Source: an uncultured beta proteobacterium
GTDB lineage: Bacteria; Pseudomonadota; Gammaproteobacteria; Burkholderiales; Burkholderiaceae_C
Direction: 5' to 3'
Assembly (NCBI GenBank): GCA_903938815.1
Contig: CAJAES010000040.1
Span: forward strand, 1-64,000
Length of the DNA stretch: 64,000 bases
Part shown: positions 42,549 through 52,847 of the stretch, one piece after another
Position numbering within the stretch: position 1 is the stretch's first letter
Layout of the letters: every line of letters begins with the position of its first letter
Made by a program: the position numbers and the translations under genes
Notes under the pieces: model-generated
Told to the model about the DNA's origin: nothing
Databases searched by the model: none
Seen by the model: only the letters and a program-made list of their open reading frames with translations

Positions 42549-42988
42549 GCCGTCTGGACGTCACCGAGAAGATCATCGCCACCAAGGTGGCCAAGGGCAT
42601 CAAGTGGGCCGACGTGGCCGAGCAGGTGGGCCTGAGCAAGGAATGGGTCACCGCCGGCTGCCTGGGGCAGATGACCTTCGACGACCCGCAGGCCGCCGTG
42701 CTGGCCAGGATCTTCGACCTGACCGAGGCCGAGACGCAGTGGCTCAAGATCGTGCCGTACAAGGGCAGCCTGCCCACCAGCGTGCCGACCGACCCGCTGA
42801 TCTACCGCTTCTACGAACTCATCAGCGTGTACGGCACCACCTTCAAGGAACTCATCCACGAGGAGTTCGGCGACGGCATCATGAGCGCCATCGACTTCCG
42901 CATGGATCTGCAGCGCGAGCCCAACCCGATGGGCGACCGCGTCAGCATCACGATGAGCGGCAAGTTCCTGCCGTACAAGACCTACTGA
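42545..42988 (+). CDS. cynS: Cyanase (cyanate hydratase)
   Basis: 147 residues, close to the 156 of E. coli. Catalytic residues R88, E91 and S114 (in YRFYEL and IMSAID) correspond to the known Arg-Glu-Ser triad. The N-terminal domain is helical (KWADVAEQVGLSKEWVT). The enzyme converts cyanate and bicarbonate to ammonia and CO2, giving nitrogen and detoxification. It ends the cyn operon and is followed by a strong GC hairpin shared with the convergent zur gene. Confidence 0.95.
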   Translation: MSRLDVTEKIIATKVAKGIKWADVAEQVGLSKEWVTAGCLGQMTFDDPQAAVLARIFDLTEAETQWLKIVPYKGSLPTSVPTDPLIYRFYELISVYGTTFKELIHEEFGDGIMSAIDFRMDLQREPNPMGDRVSITMSGKFLPYKTY

Positions 42989-43003
42989 TCCCGCACTGGC
43001 CGC

Positions 43004-43417
43004 CTAGGCGCGGCCCGTGATTGCCGCGCCGGGCCGGTTCTTTTGCGGGGGCTGGCACTCGCGGCAGCGGCCGTAGAGCGTCAGCTCATGCGTCTCGACC
43101 GTGAAACCCTCCGGCGCCAGCCGGGCCAGGTTGCCCGGGCAGGCGTGGACATCGAAAACGCGGTCGCACGCAGTGCACTGGAAGTGGTGGTGGTGCGCGT
43201 GGCCCACGGGCTCGTAGCGCACGTTCTCGCCCGGCAGTTCCACCGTCTGCAGTTCGCCGTCCTCGACCAGCTGCTTCAGGTTGCGGTAGACGGTGGCGAT
43301 GCCCAGCCCGGGCACCTGCGCCTGCGCGGCGTCCAGCACTTCCTGAGGCAGGAGCGGGCGCTGTGCGGCGGCGATGGCATCGCGGATGGCGGAGCGCTGA
43401 CGGGTGGATCGTTCCAT
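43004..43417 (-). CDS. zur: Fur-family regulator, probable Zur
   Basis: 137 residues. Winged helix (RSAIRDAIAAAQRPLLPQEVL; GIATVYRNLKQLVEDGEL), then the metal-sensing HAHHHHFQC cluster and two CxxC zinc knuckles (CTAC, CREC). The position next to a zinc ABC operon points to zinc, though Fur/PerR members look similar. It should repress znuCBA when zinc is abundant. Divergent from znuC with a 71-bp shared promoter. Its 3' end carries the hairpin that also serves cynS. Confidence 0.9.
   Translation of the reverse strand: MERSTRQRSAIRDAIAAAQRPLLPQEVLDAAQAQVPGLGIATVYRNLKQLVEDGELQTVELPGENVRYEPVGHAHHHHFQCTACDRVFDVHACPGNLARLAPEGFTVETHELTLYGRCRECQPPQKNRPGAAITGRA
43007..43030. terminator. GC-rich hairpin between cynS and zur
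   Basis: Perfect 8-bp arms (GGCGCGGC and GCCGCGCC) with an 8-base loop lie 18 bases after the cynS stop and inside the last codons of convergent zur. A short T-run (43038-43044 region) follows on the plus strand at a distance, so termination of the cyn operon is possible but not ideal. Confidence 0.4.
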
Positions 43418-43459
43418 GGCTGGCCGATTGTGGCCGGATGCAGTTGAATCGTTCTGGAT

Positions 43460-43479
43460 GATAATGCGCTCTCAACATC
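43460..43479. promoter_or_regulatory. Candidate Zur operator in the zur/znuC divergent promoter
   Basis: GATAATG and CAACATC form an imperfect inverted repeat (5 of 7 pairs) separated by 6 bases in the AT-richest part of the 71-bp gap, 10 bases before the znuC start. Zur boxes are AT-rich near-palindromes in this position. The assignment is inferred from position and symmetry. Confidence 0.4.
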
Positions 43480-43488
43480 GAACAGCGC

Positions 43489-44220
43489 ATGCTTCACCTC
43501 CACGACCTCACCCTGGGCTACGACCGCCATCCGGCGGTGCACCATCTCGAGCTGGCGGTGGCGGCCGGCAGCCTGCTGGCGGTGGTGGGCCCCAACGGCG
43601 CGGGCAAGTCCACGCTGCTCAAGGGCGTGGCGGGGCTGCTGCGGCCGATGTCCGGCAGCATCGTCTGCGTGCCGGCCGACGCGCGCATGGCCTATCTGCC
43701 GCAGCAGGCCGAGATCGACCGCAGCTTCCCGCTGAGCGTGTTCGACACCGTGGCCATGGGCCTGTGGCATGAGATCGGTGCGCTCGGCCGCCTGAGCCCG
43801 CAGCAGCGCGCACGCTGCCACCAGGCGCTGGAAGCCGTGGGCTTGCTCGGCTTCGAGCGCCGCACGCTGGACACGCTGTCGGGGGGGCAGTTCCAGCGCG
43901 TGCTCTTCGCGCGGCTGATGCTGCGCGATGCCGCGCTGATCCTGCTGGACGAGCCCTTCGCCGCCGTCGACGAAGCCACCACCGAGGCCCTGATGGGCCT
44001 GGTGCAGGCGTGGCGCGCGCAGGGCCGCACGGTGCTGGTGGTGCTGCACGACCTGGAACTGGTCTGGCGCCACTTCCCGCAGACCTTGCTGCTGGCGCGC
44101 GAGGCCGTGGCCTTCGGGGCCACCGCCGACGTGCTCACCCCGAAGCACCTGCAGCGTTCGCGCAGCATGGTCGAAGCCTTCGACGAGACCGCTTCGGCCT
44201 GCGAGTCAGCCCGGGCCTGA
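43489..44220 (+). CDS. znuC: Zinc/manganese ABC transporter ATP-binding protein
   Basis: 243 residues. Walker A GPNGAGKST, a PQQAEIDRSFPLSV loop (Q-loop), signature LSGGQFQRV and Walker B LILLDEPF, as in ZnuC/MntB-type ATPases. Located first in a three-gene transporter unit, divergent from zur. The permease follows 5 bp downstream. ATP-driven import of zinc is the expected role from the regulator and the His-rich binding protein. Confidence 0.88.
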   Translation: MLHLHDLTLGYDRHPAVHHLELAVAAGSLLAVVGPNGAGKSTLLKGVAGLLRPMSGSIVCVPADARMAYLPQQAEIDRSFPLSVFDTVAMGLWHEIGALGRLSPQQRARCHQALEAVGLLGFERRTLDTLSGGQFQRVLFARLMLRDAALILLDEPFAAVDEATTEALMGLVQAWRAQGRTVLVVLHDLELVWRHFPQTLLLAREAVAFGATADVLTPKHLQRSRSMVEAFDETASACESARA

Positions 44221-44225
44221 GCACC

Positions 44226-45092
44226 ATGTTCGAAGAGCTGTGGCTTCCCTTCACCGAGTTCGCGTTCATGCAGCATGCGCTGCTGGGCTGCCTGGCGCTG
44301 TCGATCAGCGCGCCGCCGGTGGGTGTGTTCCTGATGCTGCGCCGCATGAGCCTGACCGGTGACGCCATGGCGCACGCGATCCTGCCCGGCGCTGCGCTGG
44401 GCTACCTGGTCTCGGGCCTGTCGCTCGGCGCCATGACCATCGGCGGCCTGCTGGCCGGGCTGGCCGTGGTGGCGGCCTCGGGGCTGGTGGCGCGCACCAC
44501 CGTGCTGCGCGAGGACACCAGCCTGGCGGCGTTCTACCTGCTGTCGCTGGCCCTGGGCGTGGTGATCATTTCGTCGCAGGGCCGCAACGTGGACCTGCTG
44601 CACGTGCTCTTCGGGAGCGTCCTGGCGCTGGACACCACCGCCGTGGCCTTCCTGGCCGGTGTGGCCGCTGTCACTGTGGTGGCCCTGACGCTGCTGTACC
44701 GGCCACTGGTGCTGGAGTGCCTGGACCCGGCGTTCCTGCGCTCCGTCAGCCGCTGGAGCCCCGTGGCGCACTATGGTTTCCTGGCCTTGCTGGTGCTCAA
44801 CCTGGTGGCGGGCTTCCAGGCCCTCGGAACCCTGCTGGCCGTGGGCATGATGATCCTGCCCGCCGCCACGGCGCGCTTCTGGGTGCGCGAACTGCGGCCG
44901 ATGCTGGCGGTGGCCGTGGCCTTCAGCGCCCTGGGCAGCACCATCGGCCTGTGGCTGTCCTACCAGTTCGAATGGCCCAGCGGCCCGGCCATCGTGCTGA
45001 CGCTGGGCGGCGTGTACCTCCTGTCGGTGTTCGTGGGGCCGCGCGGTGCAGTGCGCTCGCGGCGCGTGCCGGCGCATCACCTGAAGGCCTGA
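44226..45092 (+). CDS. znuB: Zinc ABC transporter permease
   Basis: 288 residues, eight to nine hydrophobic segments. LMLRRMSLTGDAMAHAILPGAALGYLV near residues 37-62 and GVVIISSQGRNVDLLHVLFGS are signatures of the ZnuB/MntB family. Between ATPase and binding protein in the unit. It forms the inner-membrane channel. The ATG at 44226 is 5 bp after the znuC stop. Confidence 0.9.
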   Translation: MFEELWLPFTEFAFMQHALLGCLALSISAPPVGVFLMLRRMSLTGDAMAHAILPGAALGYLVSGLSLGAMTIGGLLAGLAVVAASGLVARTTVLREDTSLAAFYLLSLALGVVIISSQGRNVDLLHVLFGSVLALDTTAVAFLAGVAAVTVVALTLLYRPLVLECLDPAFLRSVSRWSPVAHYGFLALLVLNLVAGFQALGTLLAVGMMILPAATARFWVRELRPMLAVAVAFSALGSTIGLWLSYQFEWPSGPAIVLTLGGVYLLSVFVGPRGAVRSRRVPAHHLKA

Positions 45093-46037
<945 letters not shown>

Positions 46038-46054
46038 ACCCGGAAGGATCCGAC

Positions 46055-46591
46055 ATGCGCACCCTCTGTCGTTCGCTGGCCTTCGGCCTGCTGTCCGCCG
46101 CGTCCGGCCCCTTGCTCGCGGCTGGGGCGCATGTCCACGGCCTGGTGACGGTGGACATCGCCATCGACGGGCCAGCGCTCGTGGTGCAGGTCGATGCGCC
46201 GCTGGACAGCCTGGTCGGTTTCGAGCACCGCCCGCGCACCGCAGCGCAGCGTCAGGCGGCCGACGCCGCCATCGCGCGGCTGAAAAACAGTGTCGGCATC
46301 GTGCGGCTTGATGCGGCCGCGAAATGCGAACCGACCGACACGCGCGTGCAGGCCGAGGCGCTGCAGCCCGTGCCACCGGGTTCGACTGCGCCGGCAACCG
46401 GCGAGCACGCCGACCTGCAGGCCAGCTACAGCTTCCGCTGCGCGGCGCCGGAACAACTCAAGGCTGTGGACCTGGCCCTGTTCGAGGCCTTTGCCCGAAT
46501 CCAGCGCATCGAGGTGCAGGTGGCGGGCGCGAAGGGCCAGACGCGCGTGGTGCTGCGGCGCCCTGCTTCGAAGGTGGCGTTGACCCGCTGA
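46055..46591 (+). CDS. Exported zinc-binding protein, ZrgA/DUF2796 family
   Basis: 178 residues with a signal peptide (LAFGLLSAASGPLLAAG) followed by the DUF2796 start GAHVHGLVTVDIAIDG, then LDSLVGFEHRPRTAAQR and the C-terminal SFRCAAPEQLKAVDLALFEAFARIQRIEVQ. ZrgA-type proteins bind zinc in the periplasm and assist zinc ABC uptake. It lies 17 bp after znuA in the same unit. The stop codon sits inside an 8-bp tandem repeat. Confidence 0.85.
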   Translation: MRTLCRSLAFGLLSAASGPLLAAGAHVHGLVTVDIAIDGPALVVQVDAPLDSLVGFEHRPRTAAQRQAADAAIARLKNSVGIVRLDAAAKCEPTDTRVQAEALQPVPPGSTAPATGEHADLQASYSFRCAAPEQLKAVDLALFEAFARIQRIEVQVAGAKGQTRVVLRRPASKVALTR

Positions 46592-46650
46592 CCTGCTGAT
46601 GCGCTGACCTGCCGATGCGCTGATGCGCTGATTTGCTGAGGCGCTGAGGC
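46587..46650. repeat. 8-bp tandem repeat across the stop of the ZrgA-like gene
   Basis: Eight consecutive 8-base units of the form gctgaNNN (one unit gccgatgc) span the stop and the following 59 bases. TGA triplets recur every 8 bases and so in all three frames. No hairpin typical of REP elements is seen. Confidence 0.85.
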
Positions 46651-46678
46651 GCCCGCCCAACGCACCGGGGCCTGCCCC

Positions 46679-47389
46679 TCAGAGCGTCCGCCGCAGCGCC
46701 TCGAAGAACAGCTCCGACTGCAGGCGCTCGCCCAGCGTCTGGTCCCGCACCCGGCCTGCGATGCCGGCGTCCACCGGCACCGTCGGCCGGCCCGTGGACT
46801 GCGCCAGCACCTGCGCCATGCAGGCCCGTTCCAGGTAGTACAGGTCGTCGTAGGCGTGGTCGATGCGGTCGCCGCAGACCACGACGCCGTGGTTGCCGAG
46901 GAAGGCCACGTCGGCGCCCTGCATCGCGTGGGCGATGCGCTCGCCCTCGCTCTCGTCCAATGCCAGGCCGTTGTAGTGGGCGTCGGCGGCCACGCGCCCG
47001 TGAAAACGCATCGCGTTCTGCGACAGCGTGGTGTCCAGGCAGCGGTCGGCCGTGAGCGTGAGCGCCGTCGCGTAGGGCATGTGGGTGTGCAGCACGCAGG
47101 CCTTGCGGCACAGCCGGTGGATGGCCGCGTGGATGAACATCGCCGTCGGCTCGACGGCGTGGTTGCCGGCCAGCTTGTGGCCGTGCACGTCGATCATCAC
47201 GATGTCGTCGGCTTGCACCTCGCTCCACAGCAGGCCGCGCGGGTTCAGGAGGAAGCGGCCCGAGGCATCGGGCAGCTCGACGCTGAAGTGGTTGCACACG
47301 CCTTCGGACAGGCCGTGGTGCGATGCGGCGCGCAGCGCCAGCGCCAGGTCGGCCCGCAGGCGGGCCACGGGTTCGGAGTGGAAATCCAT
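46679..47389 (-). CDS. Class II aldolase/adducin family protein
   Basis: 236 residues. Conserved pieces: VCNHFSVELP, ADDIVMIDVHG, the zinc histidines in LHTHMPYATAL and GNHGVVVCGD. Members are fuculose-phosphate-type aldolases or epimerases, or non-enzymatic adducins. The glutamate and zinc residues required for aldol chemistry appear present. It follows the diaminopropionate ammonia-lyase gene by 20 bp on the same strand. Substrate unknown. Confidence 0.82.
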   Translation of the reverse strand: MDFHSEPVARLRADLALALRAASHHGLSEGVCNHFSVELPDASGRFLLNPRGLLWSEVQADDIVMIDVHGHKLAGNHAVEPTAMFIHAAIHRLCRKACVLHTHMPYATALTLTADRCLDTTLSQNAMRFHGRVAADAHYNGLALDESEGERIAHAMQGADVAFLGNHGVVVCGDRIDHAYDDLYYLERACMAQVLAQSTGRPTVPVDAGIAGRVRDQTLGERLQSELFFEALRRTL

Positions 47390-47409
47390 GGTGTCGTCCT
47401 CTCGGGGGT

Positions 47410-48681
47410 TCAGGGTGCGGCGTCTCGTTGCCACGCCGCCTGCGCGGCCTGCACGGCCTGTGCGGTGCGGCCCGTCAATGCCAGGTAGACGCCCGGCGCG
47501 GTGGCGCCTTCGGTGTTCACGATCAGCACGCGGGAGCCCGCATCCAGGCCCGCCTGCCGGGCCAGGGCCGGGTCGCGCGCCAGGGCCTGCAGCGCCGCGA
47601 GCCCGGCCGCGCCAGACTCCCCGCTGACCACCGGCATGTCGCCGGCGCTGCCTTCGGCCAGGGCGCGCATGGCCTGCACCGCGGCCTCGTCGCTGACGGT
47701 CATGAAGACGTCCACGCTGTCGTGCAGGAAGCGCCAGGCCAGGGGCGATGTCTCGCCGCAGGCCAGGCCCGCCATCACCGAATCCACCGAGCCCGTGGCC
47801 CGCGCCGCGTGCCCGGCGCGGGCGCTTTGCAGCAGGCAGTCGGCCTGCTCGGGTTCGACGACGATGAAGCTCGGGCGCGCGGCGCCGAAGCGCTCCAGGA
47901 AGTGGCTGACGACGCCTGCCGCGAAGCCACCGACACCGCCCTGCAGGATCACGTGCGTGAAGGGGCAGGCGTCGTCCGGGGTGGCCGTCGCCGGTGTCGC
48001 CGCCAGTGCCGGCTCCACAGCCGGCTCCAGCGCCTCCAGCGCCTCGTCGGCGATGATGGCGTAGCCCTGCATCACGTCGCGTGGCACCTCCTCGTAGCCT
48101 TCGTAAGAGGTGTCGGACACCACCTGCCAGCCGTTCACCGCCGCCAGCCGGGCGGCCTCGTGCACGGATTCGTCGTAGTTGCCGGCGATGCGCACGATCT
48201 CGGCGCCCAGCGCCGCGATCGGGTCCTCGCGCTCCGCGCTCACCTGCGCGTGCAGCACGATCACGCAGCGGCATCCCACGCTGCGCGCCGCCGCGGCCAG
48301 CGCGCGGCCGTGGTTGCCGTCGGTGGCGCTGATGACGGTGAAGTCCTTCAGCGCGGCCGCGTGGCGGCCCGCCAGCAGCTCCGGCGCCTGCCAGCCGTGG
48401 CCGTGCCAGTGCCGCAGGATCAGGCGCACCAGTGCGATCGGTGCGCCCAGGGCCTTGAAGCTGCCCAGTGGCGAGCGCAGTGACTCGTCCTTGAGCCAGA
48501 GCTGCCCGATGCCCAGTTGCCCGGCGATGCCGGGCAGGGCGCGCTGCGGTGTGGGGCCGGGCAGCAGCAGGGGCCAGCCCGACAGCCAGCGCCGGCTCTC
48601 GCGGCCTTGCCCGATGTTCAGGATCTGGCGCAGCGAGTCTTCATAGGGGCGGCGTGCCGCCTTCGGGTTGAGGAAGAGCAT
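47410..48681 (-). CDS. dpaL: Diaminopropionate ammonia-lyase-like PLP enzyme
   Basis: 423 residues of fold-type II PLP enzymes. LWLKDESLRSPLGSFKALGA carries the PLP lysine (SFKALG). TDGNHGRALAAAARSVGC, VSDTSYEGYEEVP and LQGGVGGFAAGVVSHF are hallmarks of diaminopropionate ammonia-lyase, and GESGAAG follows. The reaction converts 2,3-diaminopropionate to pyruvate and ammonia. The N terminus (MLFLNPKAARRPYE) is longer than in threonine dehydratases. First gene of the leftward pair, divergent from pgm with 132 bp between. Confidence 0.85.
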   Translation of the reverse strand: MLFLNPKAARRPYEDSLRQILNIGQGRESRRWLSGWPLLLPGPTPQRALPGIAGQLGIGQLWLKDESLRSPLGSFKALGAPIALVRLILRHWHGHGWQAPELLAGRHAAALKDFTVISATDGNHGRALAAAARSVGCRCVIVLHAQVSAEREDPIAALGAEIVRIAGNYDESVHEAARLAAVNGWQVVSDTSYEGYEEVPRDVMQGYAIIADEALEALEPAVEPALAATPATATPDDACPFTHVILQGGVGGFAAGVVSHFLERFGAARPSFIVVEPEQADCLLQSARAGHAARATGSVDSVMAGLACGETSPLAWRFLHDSVDVFMTVSDEAAVQAMRALAEGSAGDMPVVSGESGAAGLAALQALARDPALARQAGLDAGSRVLIVNTEGATAPGVYLALTGRTAQAVQAAQAAWQRDAAP

Positions 48682-48717
48682 TCCCGGATGATGCCGCCAA
48701 CGGCGGGCCCTGCGTGA

Positions 48718-50454
<1,737 letters not shown>

Positions 50455-50460
50455 AGCGGG

Positions 50461-51591
50461 GTGGTCAGGGCACGAAGACTCCGCGCCAGGAAGCGTGATT
50501 TCCGCTGGGGAAGGTCTGCAAGACCTCTGATCATTCCGGCCCGGCTCACGGGGGCCTCCGGCGGCAAGACCGGCAAACTGGCCTACGACCCCAAGGGGCG
50601 GCTGTTCCAGACCAGCGGTGGTGCCAGCGGCACGACGCAGTTTCTCTACGACGGCGACGCCCTGGTGGCCGAGTACAACGGCGCGGGCCAGTTACTGCGC
50701 CGCTACGTGCACGGCTCCGGCGTGGACGAGCCGCTGGTGTGGTACGAGGGTGCGGCCGTGGGCTCGGCCAACCGGCGCTATCACCACGTCGATCACCAGG
50801 GCTCGGTGATGGCCGTGGCCGATCGCAGCGGCACCGCGCTTCAGACCCACACCTACGACCCCTACGGCGTGCCGGCCAGCACCAACACCACGCCCTTCAG
50901 CACGCGGTTCCAGTACACCGGGCAGATCCTGCTGCCCGACCTCGGCCTGTACCACTACAAGGCGCGCACCTACAGCCCCAGCCTCGGCCGCTTCCTGCAG
51001 ACCGACCCTGTGGGCTACCAGGAAGACATGGATCTGTACACCTACGCCGGTGCCGACCCCATGAACAAGACGGACCCGGATGGCAGGATCGTAGTGGTGT
51101 TGATCCCGCTGGCGCTCAAGGCCTTGGACGTGGCCATGACAGCAGCGGAGCTGACCGCCGCAGTGCAAGCGGGCGATGCACCGGCCGCTCTGGCGGCCAT
51201 GGCCGGCGCGATGGTTCCGGGCAAGGGTGTCGTCAAGCTCGCTGACAGGGCCTATGATCTTGAAAAGGCCGCAAAGGGGGGACTCACCGAAGCGCGAGCA
51301 GCGCGTGATGCCCTCTCTGCTGAGCTTGCACCGCTGAAAGGTAAGGCTCCTGCGACAGTGACGGGTGGCTACAACGTCAAGACTGGTGAGGTGGCTGCCC
51401 GTGCGTGTGGCGGTGGGAAGTGCGCAGAGAACCATGTGGTTGATGCGCTCGGCGGCGCGAAGGGTGACGTGCGATTCACTGAAGCAGTTCGTCCCAGAAC
51501 GGGTGCCGAAGTGCCTGTATGCCCCCGCTGTGAGGCAACCTTCGGACGTGAGCCGTTCCCTCGGAATACTCGCTTCAAGACTGACGAATGA
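50461..51591 (+). CDS. 5'-truncated Rhs protein with C-terminal deaminase-type toxin domain
   Basis: 376 codons from a GTG at 50461. The first 30 or so codons look like junction sequence; Rhs homology starts about residue 35 (YDPKGRLFQ) and runs through HVDHQGSVMAVAD, YDPYGVPAS and the core end GRFLQTDPVGYQEDMDLYTYAGADPMNKTDPDGR, near residues 178-212. The variable C terminus ends in CAEN (C321-A-E323) and PVCPRC (C354, C357), the zinc/catalytic pattern of toxin deaminases (YwqJ-like or related). The shell needed for delivery is missing, so this is an orphan Rhs tip. A partner gene follows 10 bp downstream. The toxin class is inferred from the motif. Confidence 0.8.
   Translation: MVRARRLRARKRDFRWGRSARPLIIPARLTGASGGKTGKLAYDPKGRLFQTSGGASGTTQFLYDGDALVAEYNGAGQLLRRYVHGSGVDEPLVWYEGAAVGSANRRYHHVDHQGSVMAVADRSGTALQTHTYDPYGVPASTNTTPFSTRFQYTGQILLPDLGLYHYKARTYSPSLGRFLQTDPVGYQEDMDLYTYAGADPMNKTDPDGRIVVVLIPLALKALDVAMTAAELTAAVQAGDAPAALAAMAGAMVPGKGVVKLADRAYDLEKAAKGGLTEARAARDALSAELAPLKGKAPATVTGGYNVKTGEVAARACGGGKCAENHVVDALGGAKGDVRFTEAVRPRTGAEVPVCPRCEATFGREPFPRNTRFKTDE
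50512..50526. other. Small hairpin at the truncated end of the rhs gene
   Basis: AGGTCT and AGACCT arms with a 3-base loop lie just before the Rhs homology begins, near the point where the gene was joined to pgm-flanking DNA. Its role is unknown and it may be incidental. Confidence 0.3.
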
Positions 51592-51601
51592 GAGGCGATG
51601 A

Positions 51602-52060
51602 GTGAGCACGCAACCGTACCCGGAAGGGATTGACTGTGTTTGGTTGGCCTCAGATCGCGAAGGCCATGTGGGCGCGTTCATTACCGCAGGTGTTGGGCCA
51701 ATCCCGGCAGAAGCGTTGAGTTCCGTTTACATGCCTGTCGAGGACATTGAGGGCCGACTCTGCCAGTTGCCGCCTGTATCGCAGGTTCAGCTTCTCGTCT
51801 CGGTTAAGCGGCCCGATGACTTCATCGATTTGGCCGAACGTGGGGTATTCGTCTACGACTGGACTGATATCAATCGGACGGCGCGCGAGGCACTGCGCGT
51901 GTACGAGCCGGTAGCTGTTCCTACCATGCCGATCACGGCGAGTTCGCTACCCTCTGATCTGGCGGCCTTGGCCAAGGTTCTGAGGCTTGCGGATGTGGTG
52001 TTTGCTGCGAGCGGGACCGTGGACGTTCGCGCACATTTGAGCTGCGCTGAAGCGGAGTAA
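51602..52060 (+). CDS. Presumed immunity protein to the Rhs deaminase toxin
   Basis: 152 residues, GTG start 10 bp after the toxin stop. I do not recognise the family. The composition is acidic, as common for immunity proteins (EDIEGRL, DFIDLAERGVFVYDW), and there is no signal peptide or membrane segment. GC content is clearly lower than the chromosome, matching the toxin domain next to it. The function is inferred from position only: polymorphic toxin genes are almost always followed by a cognate immunity gene. It ends convergently with vapC. Confidence 0.65.
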   Translation: MSTQPYPEGIDCVWLASDREGHVGAFITAGVGPIPAEALSSVYMPVEDIEGRLCQLPPVSQVQLLVSVKRPDDFIDLAERGVFVYDWTDINRTAREALRVYEPVAVPTMPITASSLPSDLAALAKVLRLADVVFAASGTVDVRAHLSCAEAE

Positions 52061-52081
52061 TGCAGCGGCTGTCTGCTCGCC

Positions 52082-52459
52082 TCAAGGCACGAACGCCTCG
52101 ACGGTGAGGCTGGCGACGGGCGAGAAGTGCTTGACGTTGGCGGTGAGCACGGGAAGCTGGTGCTCGATGGCAGTGGCCGCGATGAGCGCATCGCCCATCT
52201 GCAGCCCGTGGCTCAAGGTGAGCGACTCCATCGGCTCGGTGGCGCGCAGCGTGATGGCCTCGGTCACCGGCAGCAGCCTGGCCGAGCGCTTCTCCAGCAT
52301 CTTCTTCACGGCCAGCAGCTCGGCCTTGTTGCGCATGCCCTGCAGCACTTCAAGCCAGCTGATGGCCGACAGCGTGAGCGCGCCGAGTTCATCAAACCGG
52401 CGCGTGGCCTGCGGGTAGCCGCGCAGATGCCAGATCAGCACATCGGTATCGACTAGCAT
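52082..52459 (-). CDS. vapC: PIN-domain toxin (VapC-like)
   Basis: 125 residues. PIN acidic residues appear in VDTDVLIWHLRG, SWLEVLQGMR and LQMGDALIAATA. The fold is a Mg-dependent ribonuclease, usually cutting tRNA or rRNA. The antitoxin gene lies 11 bp upstream on the same strand, the classic antitoxin-toxin order. It ends 21 bp from the presumed immunity gene on the opposite strand. Confidence 0.9.
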   Translation of the reverse strand: MLVDTDVLIWHLRGYPQATRRFDELGALTLSAISWLEVLQGMRNKAELLAVKKMLEKRSARLLPVTEAITLRATEPMESLTLSHGLQMGDALIAATAIEHQLPVLTANVKHFSPVASLTVEAFVP

Positions 52460-52470
52460 CGGGGTGTGGC

Positions 52471-52731
52471 TCAGGGCTCGTTGCGCGAGCCGTCGCGGTT
52501 GTAGCGCGGCTGGCGAGTCTTGCGCACGTAGGCCGCCACGTCGGCCATGTCCTCGCGGTCACGCCAGATCCCGAAGGCTGGATCGTCGGTCACGAACTCT
52601 TCGGCCGGCGCGGCCTGGGCTTCCACCTCGATGCGCACGGTCACCAGTGCGCCGCTGGCCTTGGCCAGCTTCGCGCGCCAACTCTCAGGTAAATCCGCCA
52701 CCGGCACATGCTCGAACACGACTGCATTCAT
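52471..52731 (-). CDS. Antitoxin of the VapC-like module
   Basis: 86 residues starting MNAVVFEHVPVADLPESWRAKL and ending in a C-terminal tail (DMADVAAYVRKTRQPRYNRDGSRNEP) of the sort that wraps the PIN toxin. No obvious AbrB or RHH motif beyond the short N-terminal strand; family of VapB-like antitoxins. A strong AGGAAGGA ribosome binding site precedes the ATG. It presumably blocks the toxin and represses its own operon. Confidence 0.85.
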   Translation of the reverse strand: MNAVVFEHVPVADLPESWRAKLAKASGALVTVRIEVEAQAAPAEEFVTDDPAFGIWRDREDMADVAAYVRKTRQPRYNRDGSRNEP

Positions 52732-52847
52732 TCCCGATCCTTCCTCATGTGAGCCCCGGCATCAGGCCGCCGCATAGGCGCGCCGGGCGCGTGCATCTCG
52801 CAACAGACCATCGACCACATCTTCGGAATTGCTTGTATGCCTGGCGA

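Noticed and set aside
46587..46650. Possible CRISPR array
   Set aside because: Units are only 8 bp and directly adjacent, with no spacers; it is a tandem repeat.
52464..52847. 5' extension of the 52848-53216 gene back to 52464 on the plus strand
   Set aside because: This part is antisense to the VapC-module antitoxin and has Arg/Ala-rich shadow composition.
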